NCBI GenBank assembly: GCA_963678675.1
Contig: OY783199.1
Coordinates: 25,603,546-25,667,545 of the forward strand
DNA: 64,000 bases
Reading direction: 5' to 3'
Source: Xiphydria camelus
Taxonomy: Eukaryota > Arthropoda > Insecta > Hymenoptera > Xiphydriidae
The number at the start of each line of letters is the position of its first letter. The first letter of the stretch is position 1. The notes beneath the pieces were generated by a model. That model made no database searches and was not told the origin of the DNA. It saw only the letters and a list, made by a program, of their open reading frames with translations. The position numbers and the translations under genes are program-made. Positions 13,750 through 23,822 of the stretch are shown here, piece by piece.

Positions 13750-14095
13750 TTCTAGTTAGTTCTGTTCCATGATGCTTCATCTTTCTTTGACCACTTCTCG
13801 TATTCATTTCTCGAATTTGTTTAGGCTTACTATATTCCTATTCTATTCCTTCTATTAATATTAATTACATCACTTCACTCTACTTACCTGGTTTACTTAC
13901 TGTGTTGCCTGCTTACTTGCTCTATCTATTTATTTCATTTTGCTTTTCTTACTTTATTTACCTGCTTACTTGCGTTTATCTACTTTTTTTACCTTAATCT
14001 TTTATTTTTTACTGTGTTTTTGTATCTTTTTTTGTGAGCTTTTAGAGGCCTTGCTCTAGAACATAATAAACGCTTCTTCTTCTTCTTCTTCTTCT
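13750..14095 (+). repeat. T-rich segment ending AATAAAC then (CTT)n, possible retrotransposon 3' tail
   Basis: Low-CpG, T-rich DNA ends with GCCTTGCTCTAGAACATAAT, AAACG and a (CTT)n tract (14072-14095). A fixed 3' motif followed by a short tandem tail is how many arthropod non-LTR elements end. No reverse transcriptase frame is present, so a 5'-truncated copy is only one reading. Confidence 0.3.
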
Positions 14096-14199
14096 CTCTC
14101 TCCCTCTATACCTCTTCGTGGGTGATATTTTCCATCTCTAGCAGAGAAAATACGCACCTCTCGCGCCAGTATATCGGTGGTACGCGCGATATTTCCAAT

Positions 14200-14201
<2 letters not shown>

Positions 14202-14230
<29 letters not shown>
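14202..14230. repeat. (GA)n microsatellite
   Basis: GA dinucleotide tract with an AAA interruption near its start. Confidence 0.95.
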
Positions 14231-14865
14231 CTTGTAGCGCGGCGAATAACGATCATAAAAATGTAGGTAACTGTTTCCCGGTAGGCAGGTGTGAGGTCTC
14301 ACACTAACCCGGCCACTATCGCGCGCGTACTATCGCATCACTCGGCAGCGACGCTGTTTACTATCGCGCCCGTATGTTACCGCCGCCTCGTCGCACCCTC
14401 CCACCCCCGCGACTACTCCTGCTTCCATACGCCCGCGTAGATACAGACGGACAGGTATACCCGGCCGTCGCGTCGGTTCTGCGATTCGCGCGCCTGGCGT
14501 GTACTCAGTATGCGTTACGAGCGACGAAGGCGACGACGAATTGGGACGTTGAATCGTTAAATCGGCGGACGCGCGCGCCGACGCCGATACCTAGGCGCGT
14601 TTACGATCGGATCGCGATGTTGTCGGCAAATCGGTATCTCTCTGGCGAACGCGGTCTCGAGCGCCGGGTAACGCTTATGACTCTGCCGAGTACAGAGGCG
14701 AGGGTATGTTCCCGTCGACGGTATCTGCGGCTCGTCGAGATCGTACGAGAGGCGCGTTAACGTGGGATACATGCCTCGGCCACGTAAGATCGGTATTACG
14801 CGTCTGAATGAAAAAAAGAAGTCGTATCGGTGCCCTTAACGGTGTAGGATTGAACGACACGCGTA

Positions 14866-15088
14866 CACTGAGAAAAAAATGTACTTGATCAAAATAAACG
14901 TGCCTTTGGATAGTCCCAAGAGCGTATTTATTCGATTTAAATGAATATCGGTTGGACGCAAATATTATATTATTGAATTAATTAGATGTTATTTGAATCA
15001 AATCGATATTTATTTAAATCGAATAAATACGCTCTTGGGACTATCCAAAGGCACGTTTATTTCGATCAAGTACATTTTTTTCTCAGTG
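14866..15088. mobile_element. 223-bp palindromic TA-type MITE, intact copy
   Basis: The ends are CACTGAGAAAAAAATGTAC and its inverse, flanked by TA (14864-14865, 15089-15090). The arms match for about 86 bp and enclose a ~50-nt loop, so a transcript would fold into one long hairpin. TTAA at 15014-15017 is the unoccupied equivalent of the insertion site used in the sister copy at 20948-21411. A Tc1/mariner-type origin is likely from the TA target. Confidence 0.87.
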
Positions 15089-15480
15089 TACGAAAAAGAA
15101 GAACGACTCAACGATCGGGAAGAATTCGACTTTCGCGACTCCGTCTCGAAGCCGATCGATCGATTTCGGGAGAAGCGAAGCGAACGGTTGTGCGCCCCCG
15201 GAGAAATCAGCGCGCGCGCGCGCACGCGATGAAGGAGACTGACTGCGCTCGTTGAAAGCAATTTTTCGCGCCGGATCGATCGGCGCTCGATAATGCGAAT
15301 AACCAAAGAGAGAGGGTCTTCTATCGCGCCATCGCCGGGAGGAAGTGCAGCCCATAAAACACACACGCCTCCATCGTGCGATACGGCGGCAGACTGCGGG
15401 TACTGATACGTACCTACGCACCCCGTGGACGTATCCGAGGTGTACACGTACGTCGGGGGTACCGAAAAAATTATAATGTA

Positions 15481-15699
15481 GCGGCGGTATATATGGCCCG
15501 GCTCGTGATATGGCCCATCGTCTATAAATTGTACAAAATTGTACATTTACCGATACATTCTACTTTTCTCAGTAACTGCAGTTTCCTTGAACACTTCTTA
15601 GCTCTTCTTAGCGCCATCTATTAAAAGTAAAATGTGTCGGTAAATGTACAATTTATAGACGATGGGCCATATCACAAGCCGGGCCATATATACCGCCGC
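15481..15699. mobile_element. 219-bp palindromic MITE
   Basis: The arms start GCGGCGGTATATATGGCCCG and match their inverse with few changes for ~70 bp (shared segments GTGATATGGCCCATCGTC and TATAAATTGTACA). TA lies at both edges (15479-15480, 15700-15701). The centre is ~80 bp. No coding sequence is present. Confidence 0.75.
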
Positions 15700-18284
15700 T
15701 ACCTTATTTTCTTTATCCCTGCCGAATCTCGTAATTTCGTTATAGGTACCCTCTCGAGAATGACAAGAGTACCGAAACCGAGGAAAAAATCCGCGCTGCG
15801 ATCTCGCGCTCGGAAGTCGTCCGTGAATGAATCCCGGCGCCTGGCATCGCGCGCCACGCCGCCAGTTACACCGCGCCGCTATCCGCGCGCCCACCTGTTG
15901 ACATCGGGGCTGAGCTAGGTGAATCGCGAGGGGGTGGGCCGGGAGGCAGAGGGGTGCGAGGGCGCTCGTTCATTATTCGCCGGGCTGAGAGCCGCGGGAG
16001 CCGAAAACCGAAAATCCTGTAGCGAATGGCGTGAGCAAGGTAAGTAGCGCGTTCGGCGGAAAGTTGCGCCGCCGGATAGAAAGGAGTAGTGGTAACCGCG
16101 CCGATATAGGTCGGGCACACGCTCGACTACGTGGGCCGCGAACGGGTACGGTCGTTATTACGCACCGACGTGTCGCGCCTTTCGCATGTCGGACTTAATC
16201 GTACGAACGATTATGCGGCGACTCCCATCACGGGTGGGAAGGATTAGAGACGTAGGTATTTACAGTTCCCTTCGAGATCGAGAGAAAACAATCTCGTTTT
16301 CTCGCAAGAACGCATACGGAGCACGCAATTATAGCGGGAAGTCTCACGCCGGAATCACGCGTTCGGTGCTAACGGAAAAATCTCGAATAATATTCAGATT
16401 GGCAGAGCATCGCGAAGGGAGAGATAAAAACGTCTCGCTGCGGTGAAGCCGTATCGGACCGCAGCTGCGGCGGGTGATGCAATCGCATTATTAGATATTA
16501 ATAACTTTGCATTATTAATAACTTTCTCTCTCTTATTAAACCGTTGAAAATCTGCGAAGATTTTCGTCTTCTCCATATGAGGTGGTAAAAATGTCGTCGT
16601 TTGAACAATCTTAATGTGACGAATGACGATCGACCTCCGACAGATGAACCGAATTGATTGACGAATCGGACAAAACGTTATCTGCTCTGAACTCTGAACA
16701 AATTAAAAAAACGGGATAATTAATGATTCGAAGCGATGTTTTAGCGATCATTTCTCTGCCACATATGTAATTCGACACTCGATCCTCTTCCACTTACAAT
16801 TTCGCGATCGATCCTAATCCGCCCCTCACTCCTGGCGAGCGTCGCATCAACGACACCACAGCCTTCCGAGAAGACGAAGAAAGAGTGCCGCTCTCTCACC
16901 GAACCTCCCGCGCGCTTATCTCGCGCGATGCCGGCCGCTATCTCGGATGACGATAAAGTGTTTTTCAGAGCGAATCGGAGAGAGTGTTAATTGGAGTTTT
17001 CTAGGGAGCAGCGGTAGTTAACGGCCGACGATAAGGACCTCGTCGTCGCGGAGTATTGACGGACGGCATATCCCGCGGCGCCCGCCCTTGTCCCGCACAA
17101 AGACCCGCGCGCGTTCGTACGTACACGCGTTCGATATCGCGAAGGCCGATACCCTCGCGGTGATCTCCCGGACAAGACAACAATGCAGCAATCTCCTTGG
17201 CGAGTCCAAACGGCCAATCAATCGACGGATGGAAAACAGCCGGTTATCTCGTCCCGACGGCTGATGAAAAAAAAAGAGAATCCGCTCGACGCGAAGGCGA
17301 ATCGCTCGACTCTCCTCCTCGTCGTCGAGCTTCCGTCCTTGGACGGCAACCTTCGAGAACGTCGAAAGGATCTTGATAAAGGGGCGAGGGGGAGGCTTCG
17401 AAAAATTCATCCGGAGAATATTCCACTACGGGAAAGCGCGAGCGGTGCGCGCATAGCGTCGGTTATGGGGATCTTATCGGCCGCGGCCACTCGTGCGAAA
17501 AACCCTGGCGATATCGCCCGACAATAGATAGCGATATATTACGCATAACGCGCGACCGGCGTCGGGAGGAAAGTTTCCAGCGGAGAGACAGTACATGCAC
17601 TTGTGCGAATTCCCCGCGTCGGTACGGAGTGCGTCGAGAAAGCGAGTGATCAATATGAAAGTATAGGCTCGCATCTAATATCGATTATCGTTAACGAAAC
17701 TTTCCACGTCGATCAATTTTCAGGATTATTCTTACATCGTTACACTTTGTTCTGATATTAATGCATCCTGGAGAATGTAATCTTCGTACGGGTATCCCGT
17801 TGTAATATCCGTCAAGTTTAGAACTGATTTTTTCATCATTTTCTTCTTCAATATATCCTCATATCGAACGAAACACGTCAACTCGCGACGGATCCTTGGA
17901 TCGCACCGAATCCAATATCCACAAAACGAACCGACGAGTCCCGATGACGATTCATCAGCCGCGCCAATCGCGAACGGCGGATCCCGCGCACGAAAAGCAC
18001 CCCTTCCCTCCCCCTCCGCTCCCCCTCGGGGGAACCACTCGCCGCGAGTGCATATGTGCGGCCGGCGTGCGCGCGAGCGAAGAGACGAAAGTTAAAAGGG
18101 AATCCATCCATAAATAAGCACCGCGAAGTTTGCCTTGGCGAAAGGATCAGCGCGCGATCTCCAACGGAATAATAATGTGGGTAAAATAAAACGGCATCCC
18201 CCGTATAATACCACTCGGCCCCATAGAGATGGGAAGATCAAACACTGGAAATTACAGCATTGTGAGCATTCTTCTTGCAGCCAC

Positions 18285-18352
18285 TCTTCTTCTTCTCCTT
18301 CTTCTTCTTCTTCTTCCTCTTCGTCTTCTTCTTCTTCTTCTTCTTCTTCTTC
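18285..18352. repeat. (CTT)n trinucleotide repeat
   Basis: Imperfect CTT tract of about 68 bp with CCT and CGT interruptions. Confidence 0.95.
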
Positions 18353-18382
18353 GCCGCTCCGCTCCGCTCGCCGCGTACAGGC

Positions 18383-18405
18383 CCGCGCGCGCGCGCGCGC
18401 GCGCG
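18383..18405. repeat. (CG)n tract
   Basis: Alternating C and G, a potential Z-DNA former. Confidence 0.95.
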
Positions 18406-18801
18406 ATAACGGTCTCCGCCTCACCCCAACCTCCACCTACTCCCCGTGCGTCCCACCCCGCGGCCGCTCCTTCGCATAAACACACACTTGCCCTGCCTAC
18501 ACAAGGTTCCCTTTATTATCAAACCCGGATCACGTGCATATTGCATCGCGGATACGGCGAACCCGCGGCCGGCCTATAGCCACTGCCGCCGCGCGTGTAT
18601 CGAAGTTGCCCGGTCGTCGTCACCGTTCAAAGCTGTTGTTCGAGGCGCGCGCTGCAGGCCGAGATCGATATGTACGGCCGAGGAGGGTGGCTCCTCTCGG
18701 GGAGCGATATGATGGATCATCTTCGGGTGGACGCGCGGGTTATACCCTGCGATTTTGATACTACCGAGAGGGGAACGGGGGGAGGTGAGATCAGGTTTAT
18801 A

Positions 18802-19017
18802 CAGGGTGTTCGTGCCCAGACTCCGAGAATGGGCGGAGCCGTTTTCTGGTTTGCCGCACACACGCGAATCAATAGCGATCCGCGCGGTTTGGCCTTCGAT
18901 TAGCACACGGCCGCAGCGACAGCGGGAAAGATTAACCGAGCAGCTGATTGATTCGTGTACGCAGCAAATTTGAAATAGGCTCCGCGCAATCTCGGATGCT
19001 GGGCGTGAAACACCCTG
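18802..19017. mobile_element. Mariner-like MITE, CAGGGTGTT ends
   Basis: The left end is CAGGGTGTTC and the right end is the inverse of CAGGGTGTTTC, with TA on each side (18800-18801, 19018-19019). The arms align, diverged, for roughly 65 bp (GCCCAG, TCCGAGA, GCGGAGCC). CAGGGTGT termini with a TA target are common in insect mariner families. Confidence 0.65.
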
Positions 19018-19019
19018 TA

Positions 19020-20945
19020 TACGCGAGATGGGATTCGGCTCTGATCGGGTATGAGTATCTGCGGCAGCTATTACAAGAATAATTCACCGGAGAGAATTTT
19101 ATTCGCGATGCGGAATGGCCTATAGACCGGAATATCACGGGACAAAAGTGAATTCTCAAACTGACAGCTCGCGAAGAGCGCCCGATATCGCCGTACGGCC
19201 ACGATAAAAATGAGATCAACGCGTGATTGCGCGACGCTTCGGGGAACGCGAGCACGTGTGTACGTTAGCGCGGCTATATCGACGCTGCACGGGTCTTCCA
19301 CATAAATGCCCTGTCCGCGCATCGAAGTCGCCCGGTCGTCGGAACGGGTTACAAAACAACGCACCACCCGCGAGAGAGCGTGTACGGGATATTCAACGCG
19401 ATAGAGGAAATGCACGGGGATATGCGTCATCCCTGAGCGAGAAATGATATCAGATGCGCAACCGCCCATCACCCCGCGCGATATCGCCGCTCGGCGATCC
19501 CTCCGTTAACAATGAGCAGCGTATGGAGCACCCATATGCAGGGGGGGTGTTGCATCTGATAATCTGGAGCACGGTATCGAGAAAATACACGATCACTCGC
19601 CTAGCGCGAGGAAATCGCGGGCTGCGCGTATCGAGACGCTCTTTAAAAATTGGTACCTATACCTCGAAAATGGCGCATTCGACTAAACGAAAATTGATTT
19701 AGTGAAGTATTCGATAGCTACCTTCGCAAGCTCCCCTTTCCCAATTTCCCCGTCGATTCGACGTAATCCAATCCGAATCGCGATCGATCTTAATCGCGAA
19801 AAGGGGCTGACGAAAAACAATGGTTTACTTCTGCCGGCAGAGGCTCGTTAATGACGACGACGACGACGACGACGACGGTGTTGTGCTTACACTGACGCGC
19901 ATGTATAGTACGCGCACGCTTACGTATACACAAACAAACAGACGAGACGCAGCGAGGAGACACGCGAGTATCGCGCGCCATGCGTTAATAAACGTGCACA
20001 CACGTACGACTTACGTATATCATTCACCTTCTTCGAGTCCAGGATTAACGGCATATAACGGCGCGGACACCGGAAACCCGTGAAAAAATATTTTCCATTC
20101 CTCTCTCGCCGAGAATCATCTCCCTCTCCCTCTCCAATTGGACGAACCAACGCTCGTCCGCGCTTAATAACGGGAATAATCGGAAGTACTCATACCAGAG
20201 CGTACGCGTGTAAGTACGCGCTCCATATGCAAGTCGGACAGACGATAAGTCCGCGCGAGAGAAACTGCTTCGCATCCTCCCGCGTACGTGTAACGTATCA
20301 CACGTGCGCGTGAGTCTCGCGCGTTTATACGCGGCGCAACGGGCATCTTAACTTGGCAAAAGACAGTAGTTCTCGCGAGAGATTCGCGCGCGATAAGGGC
20401 GACTCGCCTTAAAACGTACCCCGGAGGCAGTACCTCGCGGGTTGCGTTCGCCAGCCCGACATGCTTGCTAATATCTCCGATAAGATCGAGTTTGCATGTC
20501 GATGCTGCAGCAGCCCGGAGAGCCGCCTCGCCGCTCGGTCTCTCGCTCCTCTTCGCCTCGCGTGAAGAGTAAAGCGGCGAAACGAACGAGGGGCGGCGGC
20601 GGCGGCGGCGGCGGCGGCACCGTCGTCGCGTACGGGGATATGGGTACACACGTGTACAAGATGTACCGCCGCGCGGGGAAACCAGATAGCGACCCCGCGC
20701 TGTGTTCTTCGCCACGGCTTCGCTTGCGTTCGCACGGTGTAAACGATGCGGCGATAGATAGGGACCCGCGCGTCTGCCTGCTAGTCGCTAAAGTCGATCC
20801 GGCGGCCGGCCTCCGTCGCTCCGTCGACGGACGGCGCGCGGTGTCTCGACGCGGGATGGATATACATATTATGTAGGACACGTACTTTCGCTTTTCGTCG
20901 TCCGTTTTACGAGCTTTAACCCTTTGACTACGAGAGACGTATATG
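19020..20945. other. CpG-rich intergenic DNA
   Basis: (GAC)n at 19853-19877 and (GGC)n at 20592-20618. A single TTAACCCTTTG at 20916-20926 resembles a TTAA-element end but has no partner. No supportable gene. Confidence 0.55.
20592..20618. repeat. (GGC)n trinucleotide repeat
   Basis: Nine GGC units in a row. Confidence 0.95.
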
Positions 20946-20947
20946 TA

Positions 20948-21411
20948 CACTGAGAAAAAAATGTACTTGATCGAAATAAACGTGCCTTTGGTTAGTCCCA
21001 AGAGCGTATTTATTCGATTTAAATGAATATCGGTTGGACGCAAATATTGTATTATTGAATTAATTAGATGTTATTTGAATCAAATCGATATTTATTTAAC
21101 ACTAGAACTACCGAATGGTCGCGCTTTATAAGACGGTCGTTTTGGCGGGTGATTATCTCGTTATCCGTGGATTCTTCGTCCACACTGCTAGAGAACTTTT
21201 TTTAGACCGAAATGTGCTCTACAAAAAAGTATTGTACCAATTTTGACAAAAACCTCACAGGTTACGAAATAATTGAGGTTGAATGGAACTCTGAATAAGA
21301 CACCGGTCAAATTGACCGGTTGCGGTAGTTCTAGTGTTAAATCGAATAAATACGCTCTTGGGACCATCCAAATGCACGTTTATTTCGATCAAGTACATTT
21401 TTTTCTCAATG
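20948..21411. mobile_element. Second copy of the 223-bp palindromic TA-type MITE, split by a TTAA element
   Basis: The ends match the copy at 14866-15088 and are flanked by TA (20946-20947, 21412-21413). Removing the insert and one TTAA leaves exactly 223 bp, the same length as the intact copy. Only a handful of substitutions separate the two copies. Confidence 0.88.
21100..21336. mobile_element. 237-bp piggyBac-like MITE nested in the TA-type MITE
   Basis: The terminal repeats CACTAGAACTACC and GGTAGTTCTAGTG are perfect. TTAA is duplicated at 21096-21099 and 21337-21340. An inner palindrome ACCGGTCAAATTGACCGGT lies near the right end. The TTAA duplication supports piggyBac; no transposase is present. 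Confidence 0.88.
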
Positions 21412-22523
21412 TACGCCCTCACAAGTCCGTCAATATATACGAAAGGCGTAAATTAAAATAGCTTAAAAAGCTACTTAAAATAAATAAGAAATGGATATTT
21501 TTCAATTTATTTGCAATTATTATTTGTTAAATCCTAAGAATGGTAGGTATCAAATCTCCGGGTACTGTTTTGGTCACTAGTCACTGATCTACGCAACGCA
21601 GCGACTGACGTGCGAACAACGCACCGTCTCTATTAACGGATTACTCCGAGATCGCGCCGCAATGAAAGTGTGTTAACGCGCACACCTGATCATCAAATGC
21701 GTAAATTGCCGTTGCGACGAATGCTTCCTAACGTCCCATCGCATCACTGCAAAGACTCCGACTGAACATCGTAAGTAGAACCAACGAGCGACGCGTATTG
21801 CCGTCATATATCCGATAAAAGCCTCCGGTCGTGGCCACCTCCCCCTCGCATGAGACGCATCGATACACTACAGAGGGAGGGACAGGTATGCCTACACGCA
21901 CGCGGTGCGCGTACATCCCGTCGTCATACACGTAGGTACCAACCGAAACGACGCGACGGCCGAGTCCGTCCCGAACTGCGAGCACGTGGGTGGTTGCACG
22001 CGCGCGCGGGAGGAGTACCGTAGCAGGAGGAAGAGGAGAGAAGGGAGGAGAACGGGGAAGGGAAGAAACGCGAAGAGAGATACGGAGCGGGGGAGGGGGA
22101 GAAGAGAGCATTTAAGAGAAGGACCGAGGAGCGGCATCACCTCATTCCATCCTCTTATCTATGCGTCTCCCGCCCCACGGATTCTCGCGTGTGAGCGCGC
22201 GCGTCCGTGAATAGCGCTCCGTGTACGTATACGCGCGCGCGAGCGCTATCCGCATCGGGCCGCGGGCACGCGCGTGTGCGTGCGTCCGCTATAAGGCCAA
22301 CGCGGCGGACAGACGATTCTACGAGCGATATCGAACGTTGGGTACACCGTGCAAAAAACCTTCGGTCCCCTGCCTACGGCTCCTTCGCATCCCCTCTCCC
22401 ACCCGCAACACTGCCGCCGCTCCTCGTACGCGCATGTAGGTATGTGCGCATGGTTGCGCGCGAGATACTCGCGAACTGGTGCATACGCGAGAAACGCTCT
22501 CGATTATAAGCTACAGGTATATG

Positions 22524-23038
22524 AGTACTCGCGATGCCTGGAGCTGTGTGCTTTATTAGGGCGAGATCAGGACGCGATCGGAATCGAATTTCTGATGCCT
22601 GCAACGATGCACCGCAATGGGAAGAGAGACACGAGAGAAACTCGCGAGAACGATTCTCAGTGATTTTCGGAATCGTCCCAATTTGGTGATCATAACGATG
22701 CAATCGCTACGCGCCCCTTGACGTCAAATGATTCGACACCGCGATACGGAAGACGCACGAACTAGCGTAGAACATGAGAAACGCTTCTGGTATCGTCTAC
22801 CGGCGATGCCTCGAGCTTTTATCGCCGTGCGCTCTCTGGGAAGAGATAAGAAAGATGCGCGACGATAATTCGTATAATGATTTTCGGGCGCGTCCCACCT
22901 TTTTTTTTTCTCTGCTCGTGTGATATCCCCGCGTGTCTTCTGACGTCAAACGTCCTCGATCCGGTTCGATCGGTCTATTTTCAACGATGACAACACGCAA
23001 GTACGGCGAACCGAGCGCGAGAGAAGAGTAGAACATAA
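22524..23038. repeat. Diverged direct tandem duplication, ~260-bp unit, with a CRE in each copy
   Basis: Copy 1 (about 22524-22776) and copy 2 (about 22797-23038) share GCGATGCCT(G/C)GAGCT, GGGAAGAGA, TGATTTTCGG, CGTCCCA, TGACGTCAAA and GTAGAACAT(G/A)AG in the same order. The TGACGTCA octamer is intact in both (22719-22726 and 22941-22948) although much of the unit has drifted. Confidence 0.6.
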
Positions 23039-23223
23039 GCATGCGTATCGTTAGTCGTTAATAGGGTGACAAAGACCGCTTATGTAGCTCGGAGCGATGA
23101 CGATTTTTAAGCGTTTCGGAATCGGCAGGAAGTGACGTTGTAACTGTGAGAGTTAACTGCGGTAATTTTAGGTGAAGAAATGTATCCCCTCTTTGTTCAG
23201 ATCGGTGCGTGTGCTTGTTTTTG

Positions 23224-23509
23224 GCCAAAATCGAAATCTCTGGAATCGAGCTCCCGCCCACCACGTTCGATGTATTTTGTCATGCTGATTTCGAAAATAT
23301 CAGATGCATTGGGGAAGTCTCAAAGAAACACCGAGATATCGATGATTTTCTGCGAAAAAAATAATTTTCTCGGACGTAAAATTGCCAATATCTCATATCT
23401 CCTTTGAGATTCCATCAATATATCTATGATTTTCGTAATCAGCGTGAAAAAATACATGAGACAGGGTGGTCGAGCGATCGATTCCAGAGATTTCGATTTT
23501 TGCGAAAAA
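23224..23509. repeat. ~290-bp palindromic repeat family, tandem unit 1
   Basis: The left arm begins CCAAAATCGAAATCTCTGGA and the right arm ends with its inverse (TCCAGAGATTTCGATTTTTG). Arms of about 110 bp include TGTATTTT-TTCACGCTGATT and CTCAAAGGA-like stretches. No target duplication or coding sequence is found. Confidence 0.65.
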
Positions 23510-23534
23510 TTGAAAGGCATATATACATACAATT

Positions 23535-23822
23535 TTGGCAAAAATCGAAATCTCTGGAAATGAGCTCTCGACCACCCTATCTTGTGTATTTTTTCGCGCT
23601 GATTCCAAAAATCACAGTTATCAAATTGATGTCTCAAAAGAAGTATGATATATCAAGGATTTTGTTAAAAAAAAAATAATTTCCCCTATGGAATCGACGG
23701 TATCTTTATTTTCCTTTGAGATTTCATCAACATATCTATAATCTTCGGAATCAGCGCGAAAAAATACACAAGACAGGGTGGTCGAGAGCTCATTTCCAGA
23801 GATTTCGATTTTTGCGAAAATT
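23535..23822. repeat. ~290-bp palindromic repeat family, tandem unit 2
   Basis: It starts GGCAAAAATCGAAATCTCTG and ends with the inverse, with the same internal order as unit 1 (GACCACCCTATCTTGTGTAT, GCGCTGATTC, then the inverted set). It lies only ~25 bp after unit 1, in direct tandem. Confidence 0.65.

Larger units (their letters stand above)
10177..14863. other. CpG-rich intergenic DNA with long spurious frames
   Basis: A 49-bp (TC)n tract lies at 11261-11309, a G run at 12746-12760 and a GA tract at 14202-14230. Frames of up to 274 codons exist on both strands but cross the simple repeats and are Arg/Ser/Pro-rich. Confidence 0.6.
15703..18799. other. CpG-rich intergenic DNA
   Basis: It contains an interrupted (CTT)n tract (18285-18352) and an alternating (GC)n tract (18383-18405) that could adopt Z-DNA. 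No supportable gene. Confidence 0.6.

Noticed and set aside
20916..20926. TTAACCCTTTG, resembling a piggyBac-type end
   Set aside because: No inverted partner or second TTAA at a sensible distance.
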